Below, piece by piece: positions 17,811 to 27,208 of a stretch of 56,810 bases of DNA (positions within the stretch are counted from its first letter, which is position 1; each line of letters starts with the position of its first letter). The notes under the pieces were generated by a model. The model saw only the letters and a list, made by a program, of their open reading frames with translations. It had not been told where the DNA came from and ran no database searches. Origin of the DNA: Sinorhizobium terangae. Its GTDB lineage: Bacteria; Pseudomonadota; Alphaproteobacteria; Rhizobiales; Rhizobiaceae. Both the position numbers and the translations under genes were made by a program. Where the stretch lies: positions 1 to 56,810 of the forward strand of contig NZ_WITC01000042.1 of the NCBI RefSeq assembly GCF_009601505.1. Reading direction: 5' to 3'.

Positions 17811-19577
17811 ATGCGTAATACTGTTCCGAATCAAATGATTAGCAAGGGCCAAATCGGGCCAAAGCCGTCGCAAAACGGGACGATCAACCCAAGGATGTTA
17901 GTCTTGCGTGCCCGTCGCGTCTTTGTTGTGACACTTCTTTATGCAGCTTTGCTCAGCGCCTGTATCAACCTCCTGCAACTCACCATGCCGCTCTACATGA
18001 TGCAGGTACATGACAGGGTGTTGAATAGCCAGAGCATGGACTCGCTCGTGATGCTGACGATCCTGGCACTCGGCGCGCTTGTCGTTCTCGGCGTGCTCGA
18101 TTTCATCCGCGCCCTTACCTTTCAGGCGATGGGCAGTGCCGTGGTGCGCTGGTTGAACCTGCCGGTTCTCACCGCTGCGGTGCAAGCCTCGGCCGATCAA
18201 GGGCTTGCCCGCGCGACGCAGTCGTTGAGGGACCTGACCGAACTGCGCGGTTTTCTGACCTCATCGGCGGTCAGCGCTCCGCTGGACGCTGCCTGGTCAC
18301 CTATTTTTCTGGGCGTGCTTTTTCTGCTGCACCCACTCTTCGGGATGATTGGGGCGATTTCCGTGGCGGTGCTTGTCTGCTGCGGCCTCCTCAACGACCT
18401 TTTGACCCGACAGCTCATGAAAGAGGCAAGCCAGGCTAATATTGAGGCAGTCTCGAAAATAGGTGCGACATTACGCCACGCCGAGGCCATAGAGGCGATG
18501 GGAATGCTGCCGGCTCTCGCGAATAAGTGGCGCGCCGCGCAGTTGCACGCCCTCAGCGTGCTGGAGGCCAGCGGAATCAGAAGCAGGGCGATGGCCTCGA
18601 TTACCCGCAGCCTGCGCTTTGCCATTCAGATGATATCGCTCGGCGCGGGCGCCCTGCTCGTGATGAAACAGGAGATCTCCCCCGGCGCGATGATGGCGAC
18701 GACCATTCTCGTCGGGCGCCTGCTGCTGCCCTTCGATTCCGTCATCGAGAATTGGCGGCAATGGATACTGGCTATAGCCGGCTGGCGCCGGATCCAGACA
18801 GCGCTCGGCGAAGACCTTGCGGTCCGCCAGACCATGCCGACTCCGCGCTCCGAGGGCGACCTGGTCGTGGACAAGCTGGTCTACGCCGCTCCCGGCGTCG
18901 ACGTGCCGATCATTAAGGGCATCTCCTTCTCGCTGTCACCCGGGGAGGTCCTGGGTATCGTCGGCCCCTCGGCCGCCGGCAAGTCCACCCTGGCGCGGCT
19001 GCTTGTCGGCATCCTCAGGCCCAGGGCTGGTGGCGTCTTCCTTGACGGCAACAATGTCTATCTCTGGGAGCGCAGTTCATTCGGAAAGGTGGCAGGCTAC
19101 CTCCCCCAGTCTGTTTCCCTCCTCGAGGGAACGATCCGCGAAAACATCTCCCGCATGGAAGAAAGCGATCCCCACATGGTGCTCGATGCGGCACGGCTCG
19201 CCGACGTCCACGACATGATCGGGCGCCTGCCGCTCGGCTACGATACGCCGGTGGGCGAAGGGCAGCTGACGCTTTCCGGCGGGCAGAGGCAGCGCATCGC
19301 GCTCGCCCGCTGCCTTTACGGCCGCCCGCGTCTCATTGTCCTCGATGAACCCAACGCCAATCTTGATGCGATCGGCGAGCGAGCCCTCATCCGCGCGGTC
19401 GAAGACGCACGCCGCGACGGAGCCATTGTCATCCTCATCGCCCACAGGCCGGCCATCATGCAGGTCGCCGACAAATTGCTCGTGCTCGAAGGCGGCCGCG
19501 TCACCCAGTTCGGCCCGCGCACGGACGTTGTCGCATCCATGATCCCGGGTGAAACACGTCGCGAAGGTACCGCCTGA
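17811..19577 (+). CDS. wgdA: Type I secretion ABC transporter (fused TM and ATPase)
   Basis: This inner-membrane protein (588 aa from the ATG at 17811) is a type I secretion ATPase of the PrtD/HlyB class. Six or so membrane segments occupy residues ~30-310 (for example VFVVTLLYAALLSACINLLQ). The ATPase domain follows, with Walker A GPSAAGKSTLARLL near 385, signature LSGGQRQRIALARCLYG and Walker B LIVLDEPNANLD. No peptidase C39 domain is present, so the substrate should have an uncleaved C-terminal signal. An in-frame TTG at 17751 gives 20 more residues and cannot be excluded. The start codon overlaps the adaptor gene end to end. WgeA, an RTX protein, is the likely cargo. Confidence 0.93.
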   Translation: MRNTVPNQMISKGQIGPKPSQNGTINPRMLVLRARRVFVVTLLYAALLSACINLLQLTMPLYMMQVHDRVLNSQSMDSLVMLTILALGALVVLGVLDFIRALTFQAMGSAVVRWLNLPVLTAAVQASADQGLARATQSLRDLTELRGFLTSSAVSAPLDAAWSPIFLGVLFLLHPLFGMIGAISVAVLVCCGLLNDLLTRQLMKEASQANIEAVSKIGATLRHAEAIEAMGMLPALANKWRAAQLHALSVLEASGIRSRAMASITRSLRFAIQMISLGAGALLVMKQEISPGAMMATTILVGRLLLPFDSVIENWRQWILAIAGWRRIQTALGEDLAVRQTMPTPRSEGDLVVDKLVYAAPGVDVPIIKGISFSLSPGEVLGIVGPSAAGKSTLARLLVGILRPRAGGVFLDGNNVYLWERSSFGKVAGYLPQSVSLLEGTIRENISRMEESDPHMVLDAARLADVHDMIGRLPLGYDTPVGEGQLTLSGGQRQRIALARCLYGRPRLIVLDEPNANLDAIGERALIRAVEDARRDGAIVILIAHRPAIMQVADKLLVLEGGRVTQFGPRTDVVASMIPGETRREGTA

Positions 19578-21001
19578 TGATGAAAGAACCGATCCTGCCC
19601 GTTCGCGTGGATGCTCAGCCCCTCGTCAAGGCCGACAATCCGGAACGCCGCCTGCCGGTCCGTGCAGGTGCGCCGCTTTCCGCGGCCGCGCCTGAACACG
19701 ACCTCCCGGAGGACCATACCCGTTCACCCATCAGGCGCCTCGTCATTGCGGGGCTGACGACGATCCTGGTTGCTTTCGGAGGATTCTTCGGCTGGGCCTT
19801 CTCGACGGAGCTCAGCAGCGCCTCGGTCAGCAGCGGCACCGTCGTCGTCGACTCCAAGCGCAAGACGATCAGCCATTTCGAAGGCGGTGTCCTGAGCCGC
19901 GTCCTGGTTCAGGAGGGCGATCACGTCGTGGCCGGGCAGCCGGTCATCAAGCTCGAGGACACGCGTGCCCGCTCCGACCTCCAGGCACTGCAAAGCCGGC
20001 GTGTCGGTCTGATCGCAAAGCTTGCGCGTCTCAGGTCCGAACAGGCAGGAGCGGCGGAGATAGCCTTTCCCGTCGATCTCGACGGCACGGACGACACGGC
20101 CGCTCACGATGCCGTCATGGCAGAGACAGCGTTCTTCGAGAAGCGCCGCGAAGCCAAGAGGGGCAAGGTAGAGATCCAGCGCAAGACCATCGAGGAATAT
20201 TCCGAGAAGGCCAAGTCTCTCGCCGCGCAGCTTCAGGCGACCGAGCGCCAGATCGAGCTCATGAACGAGCAGCGGAGCGCAATCGCAACCTTGGTCGACA
20301 AGGCATTTGCCCAGCGCTCGAAGCTCATCGAGATCGATGGCAGGCTCAGCGAACTTGCCGCAACGCGCGGTGAAGTCGCCGGTGACAAGGCCCAGGCGGA
20401 AAAAGCCATGGCCGGCGCCGAGCTCGCGCTGACCGGAATAGAAAGCGACTTCCAGTCGGAGATCGCCGGAGAGATCACCACCGCGCGGCTCGAGCTCGCG
20501 GATGTCGAGGAGCGAATGATCGCCGCGGAGGACGTCCTGCGCCGCCTCGATATCCGCTCTCCCCAGGCCGGCGTCATTGCCAACATACAGCTGCGGACGC
20601 CCGGCAGCGCGGTCACCCCCGGCCAGCCTCTGCTCGACATCGTCCCCGAGGACGAGCCGCTGCTTGTCGAAATGCATGTCAGCACGCGCGACATCGACAG
20701 CATAACAATCGGCTCCAAGACGCAGATCCGCCTGACCGCCTATAATCAGCGCACCCATCTGCCACTCGACGGCAAGATCACCTATATCGCGGCCGACCAA
20801 TCGGTGGATGAGAAATCCAACGTCTCCTACTTCGTGGCACGTGCCGAGGTCGCCCCGGAATCCCTCGCCGCCAATCCCGATATCCGCCTCTATCCCGGCA
20901 TGCCCGCCGAGGTGCTGATCGTGCACAAGGCCCGTTCGGCAATCGATTATCTCGTTTCCCCGGTCACCGACAGCTTCAACCGGGCATTTCGGGAAGATTG
21001 A
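19577..21001 (+). CDS. wgdB: HlyD-family membrane fusion protein
   Basis: This 474-aa adaptor spans the periplasm between WgdA and an outer-membrane TolC-type channel encoded elsewhere. A single N-terminal membrane segment (LVIAGLTTILVAFGGFFGWA, residues ~55-75) is followed by the biotinyl-lipoyl half VVDSKRKTISHFEGGVLSRV and a long coiled coil (~residues 130-300, heptad-rich, KRGKVEIQRKTIEEYSEKAK). The second lipoyl half IRSPQAGVIANIQLRTPGSA comes next, then the beta-barrel and LYPGMPAEVLI near the end. Its ATG shares its first base with the wgdA stop, so the pair is translationally coupled. Full length for the family. Confidence 0.94.
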   Translation: MMKEPILPVRVDAQPLVKADNPERRLPVRAGAPLSAAAPEHDLPEDHTRSPIRRLVIAGLTTILVAFGGFFGWAFSTELSSASVSSGTVVVDSKRKTISHFEGGVLSRVLVQEGDHVVAGQPVIKLEDTRARSDLQALQSRRVGLIAKLARLRSEQAGAAEIAFPVDLDGTDDTAAHDAVMAETAFFEKRREAKRGKVEIQRKTIEEYSEKAKSLAAQLQATERQIELMNEQRSAIATLVDKAFAQRSKLIEIDGRLSELAATRGEVAGDKAQAEKAMAGAELALTGIESDFQSEIAGEITTARLELADVEERMIAAEDVLRRLDIRSPQAGVIANIQLRTPGSAVTPGQPLLDIVPEDEPLLVEMHVSTRDIDSITIGSKTQIRLTAYNQRTHLPLDGKITYIAADQSVDEKSNVSYFVARAEVAPESLAANPDIRLYPGMPAEVLIVHKARSAIDYLVSPVTDSFNRAFRED

Positions 21002-21013
21002 CGGAAAATTCCA

Positions 21014-21117
21014 CTGCAGCGCCGCGCGTCCAATCGGACGCGCAAAGGCCGCTGTAGCACTTTCAATCGCTGCATGTTCTTATTGTTAAATCGGGATCCG
21101 ATTTAAGGAAGCATGCG
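21014..21117. repeat. Rhizobial intergenic mosaic repeat (RIME-like) 1
   Basis: Two palindromic modules are visible. The first, CTGCAGCGCCGCGCG...CGCAAAGGCCGCTGTAG, forms a long stem with its centre near 21036. The second, CTGCATGTTCT...GGAAGCATGCGG, encloses TTAAATCGG-ATCC-CGATTTAA-like arms. The same two-module unit recurs at 46742, 54300 and 56729 in this window. It follows the wgdB stop by 12 bp and could act as an imperfect terminator. Confidence 0.8.
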
Positions 21118-21143
21118 GTAGACGACGATCGCATCGCACAAAT

Positions 21144-21163
21144 TACTTTGAATTTTGAAGCGA
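21144..21163. promoter_or_regulatory. Putative WggR box upstream of wgeA
   Basis: TACTTTGAATTTTGAAGCGA matches the wga and wgg boxes at 14 of 20 positions and keeps the TACTT and TTGAAGC arms. It lies 219 bp upstream of wgeA, in an AT-rich stretch (21144-21300) that stands out from its surroundings and probably holds the wge promoter. Confidence 0.6.
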
Positions 21164-21382
21164 TTTACGAGCATTGCGATAATAATAACTCCTAAAAATA
21201 TATTGTACCAATATTGGCACATATTCCGACTCTTCGTAAAAATACGAAAATAATGTCGAAACTACACGATTTTATTCCTGTTCTGGATGTTGCCTTCCCA
21301 TTTTTTGCGATGCACACTCCGGCACGCAATCTCGGCTCCCTGCCGATGATGCATGCATCAAACGACGAAGAGGAGTAAGCAG

Positions 21383-22042
21383 ATGGCCACTTTAGAAGGC
21401 GGCGCATACGACGACGCCCTGTTTGGCTCTCGCTTTGACGATTTCATTCGCGCCCACGGGGGTGATGATTTCGTCAACGGAGGCAAGGGGCACGACATCA
21501 TCTTCGGAGACGGAGGTGACGACTTGCTGTTCGGCGGCGACGGAAACGACACAGTTTTCGGCGGCGAAGGCACAGATCTTCTCTATGGTGAAAAGGGTAA
21601 CGACAACCTGGTCGGCGGAGCGGGCGATGACCTGCTCGACGGCGACAAGGGTAACGACATCCTTCTTGGCGGCGAAGGCAACGACTTCCTCGTCGGCGGC
21701 AAGGGCAGCGACCTGCTCTACGGTGGCGCCGGTAACGACATCATCAATGGCGGCGAAGGCAACGATCTCCTGGTCGGCGGCCACGGCAGCGATGTCTTCG
21801 TGTTCGATGGCGGTGGCGGCAACGACGTTATCCTCGACTTCACCCCCGGTGAGGACGTTCTGCAGATCGCAAAGGGCATCAATGGTCTGGACGTCACGGC
21901 GCCCGAGGATCTCGCTTCACGCATCACCCAGGTCGGCGGCAATGTCGTGATCGACCTCGGCCATGGCGACACCCTGACGCTGGTGAACGCGGACGCCGAA
22001 GATATTCAGGCTCATCCCGAGAACTATTTCACCGTCCACTAA
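21383..22042 (+). CDS. wgeA: RTX calcium-binding secreted protein
   Basis: This 219-aa acidic protein is mostly a run of about 13 nonapeptide repeats (residues ~25-150) of the form GGxGxDxLx, such as GGDGNDTVF, GGEGNDFLV and GGAGNDIIN. These fold as a calcium-loaded beta-roll. The last ~65 residues lack repeats and should carry the type I secretion signal. No N-terminal signal peptide is present. The ATG at 21383 is preceded by GAGGAG at ideal spacing. WgdA/WgdB lie directly upstream and are the likely exporter. In S. meliloti the homologue ExpE1 is secreted and needed for galactoglucan, though its exact job is not settled. Confidence 0.93.
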   Translation: MATLEGGAYDDALFGSRFDDFIRAHGGDDFVNGGKGHDIIFGDGGDDLLFGGDGNDTVFGGEGTDLLYGEKGNDNLVGGAGDDLLDGDKGNDILLGGEGNDFLVGGKGSDLLYGGAGNDIINGGEGNDLLVGGHGSDVFVFDGGGGNDVILDFTPGEDVLQIAKGINGLDVTAPEDLASRITQVGGNVVIDLGHGDTLTLVNADAEDIQAHPENYFTVH

Positions 22043-22114
22043 GTTTGAACGGGCGCGCCCTGCCTCCTCCCGTGGGGCGTGCCATCTCTTGCAAACCGTC
22101 CAGAGGAGTGGCGT

Positions 22115-24358
22115 GTGACGTTCGACGACCGTACGAGGGGCGCCAGCGTTGTTTTCGGCGATGCGAAGGCCTTTCGGCTCGGCTCCGATGTAGCCGTATT
22201 GATCCTTGATGTTCCCGCCAGGCTGCCCTCCGCAGCCAAGTGTACACTCGTCATGCAAGACCAACCGGTCCCGCTTGTCAGCACCACGCTTTCACTCACC
22301 ACCGGCAGCCAGCGCATCCTCTGGGCCATGCGTCCCGGCGAGCAACCGGCCCGCGGGCAGATTTCGACCGAGAGCGGCAACCTTCAAACGGTTACCCTTC
22401 GGCCCGTCGGTGAACTGCCCCCCTTCGATGTCGAGGCCCTGTTTGCCGAGCTTGCGCCGGAGGGCTGCATCAAATTTCTGAGCAATCTGCTGACCGCCTG
22501 GCGAAGCGCGTTCCGAATGTCCAGGGATCCGCTTTTTGTCGGCGTTGTCGAGGACGCGCTTCACGCGCTCACCTCGCGGTCGAGGCCCGCCAAGGTCGCC
22601 TGCCCCGTCGCTGAAGGACGATACCTTGTCGAGACCGCCATCAGTGCTGATTTCGGCGAGATCAGCGCCGTCTACGCCCTCAGCGCGAACGTCCTTCTGC
22701 CGCTCGCTTCACAGTCTCGCATTGGCATCCACGGGGAGAAGAACCTGAGGCCGTGCCATTTGATCGTCGAATGTTCGAGGCTCCCTCAGTCTTTGGTGCT
22801 GCAGGGGAAAAGGGGCGTTGCGGTCCGAGAGTTGATTCCCGGCAATCCGCGTTACCCGAGCCTTCAAGCCTGGTGGACCGAACGTGGCCGCGCACCCGAA
22901 CTGCGCGAGTTTGTCGTCCGCTCACTGTCGGGTGTGCCGGAAGGCGGCGCGGCAATGGCCGCCGACCTGCAGCTTCGCACCCCGCTTCCTGCACGCCAGA
23001 TCGGCAAATCGCCGATGCATCCCGCCGCCGAGGTCGACCTTGCTCTCGCCCTTTCGGGCGGTCTGCTCGCCGGTGGCTGGTCGCACGACCCCACGGGCAT
23101 TCTCGCCGGGATCGACTACCTGAAAGAGGATGGCACGGTGGTGCCACTCGATGGCAACTGGTATGAGTTTCCCGCCTGGGCGCGTGGAGCAAAAGAGGAC
23201 TCCAGAACGGACGTTACCGGCTTTGTTGCCTGGCTGCCGCTCAATGAGCCATTGGGCACCCTCCTCCAGCCGCGCTTCCAGATGCGGCTTGCCTCCGGCG
23301 CAGTGAAGCCTCTCGTGCCGAAGCCGCAGCCCTTCGAGCCCACGGCACAGCGCAACCGCATCCTGCGTGCAGTCCCGCCGCAGCACGCCATCGACCAGGC
23401 CTTCCGCACGATACTTGCCCCGGCGCTGCAGGATGTGGAACGGCGCCTGGGCAGGACGATAGAGGTCGACTACACGAAGGACTACGGCCTGCCGCAGGAG
23501 GCGCCGATCGTCTCGATCGTCGTGCCGTTGTACCGGGTTCTCGATTTCCTGCGCTTCCAGCTCTCCGGCATGGCGACGGACCCTTGGCTCGCGAAGAACG
23601 CAGAGATCATCTATGTGCTGGATTCTCCCGAAATCCAGGACGAGACGGAACACCTGCTTGGCGGCTTCCATCTGCTCCACGGCCTGCCGATGAAGCTCGT
23701 GGTCATGAACCGCAACGGCGGCTATGCCCGGGCCTGCAACGCCGGTGCGCGCTTTGCAAGAGGCACCGTGCTGGTGATGCTCAATTCCGACGTCGTGCCC
23801 ACATCAACCGGTTGGTTGCAGGCGCTCATGCGGCCGCTCATGGAACAGAAAGGGCTCGGCGCCATTGGTCCGAAGCTCATCTTCGAGGACGGTTCACTGC
23901 AGCATGCCGGGCTTTACTTCGCGCGCGACCGGCACGGCGTGTGGCTCAACCACCACTTCCACAAGGGCATGCCGGGTGACTATGCGCCAGCGCAGGTCGC
24001 TCGCTCCGTTCCGGGCGTTACCGGCGCATGCCTGGTCACGCGGCGGGATATCTACGAACGCGTTGGCGGATACACCGAGGACTATGTCATCGGCGATTAC
24101 GAGGACAGTGATTTGTGCCTCAAGATCCGCAGGTGCGGCTACGACATTGGCTATGAGCCATCGGCCTGCCTTTATCATTTCGAGCGCCGGTCGATCCGCC
24201 GCAGCCAGGACTACATGCGCGGTGTCGCCAGCCAATACAATTCCTGGCTGCACTCCGAGCGCTGGAACGACGACATCGCCGACCTGATGGCTGCCGGCAG
24301 CGGCAGTGAAGGAATCGCCTCCTTCGGCGGCGAAGCAGAAGCAAGGAGTGCCGCATGA
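22115..24358 (+). CDS. wgeB: GT2 glycosyltransferase with N-terminal accessory domains
   Basis: This is a 747-aa protein from the GTG at 22115, chosen because GAGGAG sits 6 bases upstream; another GTG lies 12 codons earlier. The first ~430 residues are not a known enzyme. They include a beta-rich segment with GGLLAGGWSHDP (~residue 313) that recurs in WgeE and WgeF. The C-terminal ~290 residues are a GT-A transferase: PIVSIVVPLYRVLDFLRFQL, NRNGGYARACNAGARFARGT, VLVMLNSDVVP (metal motif NSD), PGVTGACLVTRRDIYERVGG, and GDYEDSDLCLKIRRCGYDIG with the catalytic Glu-Asp. It probably transfers a sugar in galactoglucan assembly. Its stop overlaps wgeC by 4 bp. Confidence 0.88.
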   Translation: MTFDDRTRGASVVFGDAKAFRLGSDVAVLILDVPARLPSAAKCTLVMQDQPVPLVSTTLSLTTGSQRILWAMRPGEQPARGQISTESGNLQTVTLRPVGELPPFDVEALFAELAPEGCIKFLSNLLTAWRSAFRMSRDPLFVGVVEDALHALTSRSRPAKVACPVAEGRYLVETAISADFGEISAVYALSANVLLPLASQSRIGIHGEKNLRPCHLIVECSRLPQSLVLQGKRGVAVRELIPGNPRYPSLQAWWTERGRAPELREFVVRSLSGVPEGGAAMAADLQLRTPLPARQIGKSPMHPAAEVDLALALSGGLLAGGWSHDPTGILAGIDYLKEDGTVVPLDGNWYEFPAWARGAKEDSRTDVTGFVAWLPLNEPLGTLLQPRFQMRLASGAVKPLVPKPQPFEPTAQRNRILRAVPPQHAIDQAFRTILAPALQDVERRLGRTIEVDYTKDYGLPQEAPIVSIVVPLYRVLDFLRFQLSGMATDPWLAKNAEIIYVLDSPEIQDETEHLLGGFHLLHGLPMKLVVMNRNGGYARACNAGARFARGTVLVMLNSDVVPTSTGWLQALMRPLMEQKGLGAIGPKLIFEDGSLQHAGLYFARDRHGVWLNHHFHKGMPGDYAPAQVARSVPGVTGACLVTRRDIYERVGGYTEDYVIGDYEDSDLCLKIRRCGYDIGYEPSACLYHFERRSIRRSQDYMRGVASQYNSWLHSERWNDDIADLMAAGSGSEGIASFGGEAEARSAA

Positions 24359-25197
24359 GCGAGATCGCGCTGCGTCAAGAGAGCACGCCGGCCTCGGCGC
24401 CTGCCCGTGAGGATCGGGTTGAGTGGTTACAGGACGCCGTCCTGCGCAACCGCTTTCTGCCGCAACCGGCCCCCGATAGCGTTTTCGTCGGCGATGGCGA
24501 CTTCAAGGCGGTCGGTGCCGAATTCCTCGGCCATTTCATACGGATGGGCGGATTGCTGCCGGAAAGCCGCGTGCTCGACATCGGTTGCGGTATCGGCCGG
24601 ATGGCGGTTCCGCTCACCCAGTATCTGGACTTCGAGAAGGGGCGCTACAGTGGCATCGACCCCGTCGAAGGCGGCATCGCCTGGTGCCGGCGCTTTGTCA
24701 CCCCCGCCTACCCGAACTTCGCGTTCCAGCGGGTCGACATCGCGCACGACCTCTACAATCCGCAGGGCAAGATCAGCGGCAAGGCATTGAAACTGCCCTA
24801 TGCCGACCGTCACTTCGATTTCGTCATCATGACATCGATCGTGACTCACCTGCCGCCGGACGAGGTCCTCGTCTATCTGAGCGAGATCGGCCGGCTCCTT
24901 CGTCCGGGCGGACGCCTGTTCATGACCGCCTTCGTTGTCGACTCCGTTGCAGCAGCAAATGAAACGGGCAGGCGCGATCCGCGCCTGGCGTTCCAGCGCG
25001 ATGGCGACGGGCCCTGCTGGTTCGTCCCCGAGCTGCCCCGGCTTGCCGCGGTTGGCTTCGACGACGGTTTCCTCGACGGTGCTCTTGGCCGGGCCGGTCT
25101 CACAGCGATCACAAAGTCGCTCGGCTCCTGGCGCGGGCAGGCCGCGGATCACTATCAGGATGTCTTTGTTGCCGAGCAGCGGGGGAGCGGCGCTTGA
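24355..25197 (+). CDS. wgeC: Class I SAM-dependent methyltransferase
   Basis: This 280-aa cytoplasmic enzyme has a class I methyltransferase fold. Motif I is SRVLDIGCGIGRMAVPL (residues ~62-78), followed by the acidic loop SGIDPVEGGIAWC, motif-II-like LPYADRHFDFVIMTSIVTHL, and motif III LSEIGRLLRPGGRLFMTAFV. The substrate is unknown; in this setting it may methylate a sugar, lipid carrier or chain end. It is joined to wgeB and wgeD by 4-bp overlaps (ATGA and TTGA), so translation is coupled. It occupies the position of expE3. Confidence 0.87.
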   Translation: MSEIALRQESTPASAPAREDRVEWLQDAVLRNRFLPQPAPDSVFVGDGDFKAVGAEFLGHFIRMGGLLPESRVLDIGCGIGRMAVPLTQYLDFEKGRYSGIDPVEGGIAWCRRFVTPAYPNFAFQRVDIAHDLYNPQGKISGKALKLPYADRHFDFVIMTSIVTHLPPDEVLVYLSEIGRLLRPGGRLFMTAFVVDSVAAANETGRRDPRLAFQRDGDGPCWFVPELPRLAAVGFDDGFLDGALGRAGLTAITKSLGSWRGQAADHYQDVFVAEQRGSGA

Positions 25198-26456
25198 GCA
25201 TGCGCATTCTCGTTGCCGCCCACAACCATCCGGCACTCCATCCCGGAGGCACCGAGATCTTCGCGCACGACCTGTTCCGAGCCTACCGGCGGGCCGGCTG
25301 CGAAACGCTCTTCCTCGGCGCCGTAAACCAGATCCATCGCCAGGCGCGGCCTGGCACGAGCTTTCAGGGGATCGGCCCCGCAGGCGATGAAGTTTTGTTG
25401 TGGTCCGGTCACTTCGACCGCTTCTTCATGAGCCAGATCGATCTCTACGGCGTCGTTGCGGACCTCGCGGAACTGTTGCGCGAGTTCCGGCCAGACGTGG
25501 TGCACATCCACCATCTGCTCCTGCTCGGCGCGGAGTTCCCGCATATCGTCCGCCGCACATTACCGGAGTGCCGGATCGTCATGACGCTGCATGACTACTA
25601 TCTTATCTGCCATCACGACGGGCTGATGGTGCGCACAACCGGCAAGGAACTTTGCCACAAAGCAAGCCCCGACCGCTGCCACGCCTGCTTCAAGGACATA
25701 GCCCTCGACCGCTTCGTATTGCGCGAAAGTCATCTGAAGGCCCTGCTTCGCGACGTGGACCGTTTCGTTGCACCGAGCCGATTCCTCCGGCAGCGCTTCA
25801 TAGAATGGGGGCTAGAGGAAGATGCAATCAGCGTCATTCCGAACGGACTGCCACGGAAAGACGCCCCCGCCGCCCCGCCTCGGATCAATGCAGACCGACC
25901 CGTATTCGGCTATTTCGGCAATCTCAATCCGTGGAAGGGCGTACCGGTGCTGCTGGAGGCGGCGAGACAGCTCATTGCCGACGGCGTACCGTTCGAGCTG
26001 CGCGTCCATGGCGGTGCCCCTTTCCAGAGCGAAAGTTTCAGGGAAGAGATCACGCGGCTGTTTGGCGAAACGGCTCCCGTGGTGCAACAGCGCGGCCCGT
26101 ATCGCCGCGAGGATGTCGCCGACCTCATCGCCGCGGTCGACTGCACGATCGTTCCCTCGATCTGGTGGGAGAATGCGCCACTGGTCATCCAGGAGGCGCA
26201 GGCCCTCGGCCGGCCAGTCATCGTCAGCAACATCGGCGGCATGGCCGAGATGATCGCCGACGGTGTCAATGGACTTACCGTCGCGCCCAACGATCCGCGT
26301 GCGCTGGCATCCGCCATGCGCCGCTTCGTGGAAGATCCGGCCTTGGGCCAGCGCCTTTCCACAAACGCCCGCGAGCCCGACGACATTGATACGACCGCAC
26401 GACGCTATCTCGACCTGATCGATGCGATCGAGCCGGCACGTATCGAAGCGGCATAG
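25194..26456 (+). CDS. wgeD: GT4 glycosyltransferase with Cys motif
   Basis: This 420-aa GT-B transferase shows NHPALHPGGTEIFAHDLFRA at the start, DVVHIHHLLLLGAEFPHIVR, the C-terminal donor domain FGYFGNLNPWKGVPVLLEAA, and IVPSIWWENAPLVIQEAQAL with the conserved Glu pair. A cluster LCHKASPDRCHACF at ~residues 153-167 is shared with WgeG and could bind metal. TTG at 25194 has GGGGGAG 6 bases upstream and overlaps the wgeC stop; ATG at 25200 is an equally plausible start. Linkage and sugar are not readable from the sequence. It is a paralogue of wgeG four genes downstream. Confidence 0.88.
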   Translation: MSMRILVAAHNHPALHPGGTEIFAHDLFRAYRRAGCETLFLGAVNQIHRQARPGTSFQGIGPAGDEVLLWSGHFDRFFMSQIDLYGVVADLAELLREFRPDVVHIHHLLLLGAEFPHIVRRTLPECRIVMTLHDYYLICHHDGLMVRTTGKELCHKASPDRCHACFKDIALDRFVLRESHLKALLRDVDRFVAPSRFLRQRFIEWGLEEDAISVIPNGLPRKDAPAAPPRINADRPVFGYFGNLNPWKGVPVLLEAARQLIADGVPFELRVHGGAPFQSESFREEITRLFGETAPVVQQRGPYRREDVADLIAAVDCTIVPSIWWENAPLVIQEAQALGRPVIVSNIGGMAEMIADGVNGLTVAPNDPRALASAMRRFVEDPALGQRLSTNAREPDDIDTTARRYLDLIDAIEPARIEAA

Positions 26457-26466
26457 AGGAAAATCG

Positions 26467-27198
26467 ATGTCTGTTGTTGCCGAAAAATCAACCGGCGCCC
26501 CGGAACAGGACAATGCGAGGCCCATGAACGGCCGGGTGGACGCGATCGATCAGGGCCGCGTCTTCGGTTGGGCATTCGATCCGGCCACGCCCGACAAGCG
26601 GCTCACCATCCGCGTGATCCTCGATGGCAGCGTGATCGCCGAGGCGGTCGCCGACCGCAATCGCCCCGACCTCAAGCGTAACGGCATCGGCGATGGCAGC
26701 CACGCCTTCGAGATCGCTCTGCCGGAGGCGGCAGCCACGCGCACGTCCGAACTCATCGTGACGGCCCTGGATGGACGAGGCACGGAGCGGAGACTTCGTG
26801 TCCCCCGCCCCGACGAGCAGGCGGCCGAAGCCCTCATTGCCGCGCCGCTGACGAAGGTTCTCGACAAGCTCGACGTCCTGATGGCAGCGCAGCGACAATT
26901 GCAGGTGTCGCAGCGCTCTCTCCTACGCACGCAGAACGACGAGAGCGGCGAAACAGAGACACAAGGTTTGACCGCGATCGGCGATGCCGTTGCAAGCCTC
27001 CGCTCCGAAGTCGCGCAACGGCTGGACGATCTCGATGTCCACCTCATGCGGCTCGATGGCGTCGTGGCGGCAATGGAGAAGAACCTTGGCGGCTTGCAGA
27101 AGCGCTCGAACGCGGAGTTGAAGCCCTTGCTGCTCTTGCTTTTCGTTCTCGTGGGCTTTGCCGCCGGCGCCGGCCTCGCACTTTTCACGGGCGCGTGA
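26467..27198 (+). CDS. wgeE: Coiled-coil protein with C-terminal membrane anchor
   Basis: This 243-aa protein has three visible parts. Residues ~18-115 form a beta-rich domain with GRVFGWAFDP, related in pattern to segments of WgeB and WgeF. Residues ~120-215 are helical and coiled-coil-prone (PLTKVLDKLDVLMAAQRQLQ, then ASLRSEVAQRLDDLDVHLMR). The C-terminus is a hydrophobic anchor (PLLLLLFVLVGFAAGAGLAL) that would leave the body in the cytoplasm. It may recruit the Wge transferases to the inner membrane; that is inference. The ATG follows AGAGGA at good spacing. It lies 10 bp after wgeD and 10 bp before wgeF. Confidence 0.72.
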   Translation: MSVVAEKSTGAPEQDNARPMNGRVDAIDQGRVFGWAFDPATPDKRLTIRVILDGSVIAEAVADRNRPDLKRNGIGDGSHAFEIALPEAAATRTSELIVTALDGRGTERRLRVPRPDEQAAEALIAAPLTKVLDKLDVLMAAQRQLQVSQRSLLRTQNDESGETETQGLTAIGDAVASLRSEVAQRLDDLDVHLMRLDGVVAAMEKNLGGLQKRSNAELKPLLLLLFVLVGFAAGAGLALFTGA

Positions 27199-27208
27199 GG
27201 GGCTCGAC

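Noticed and set aside
19724..20926. 400-codon minus-strand frame opposite wgdB
   Set aside because: It mirrors the HlyD-type coding sequence; the real gene has the right motifs and overlaps wgdA correctly.
21455..21830. Tandem DNA repeats in wgeA considered as a CRISPR-like or satellite array
   Set aside because: The period is 27 bp and stays in frame, encoding GGxGxDxLx calcium-binding repeats, so it is protein-driven repetition.
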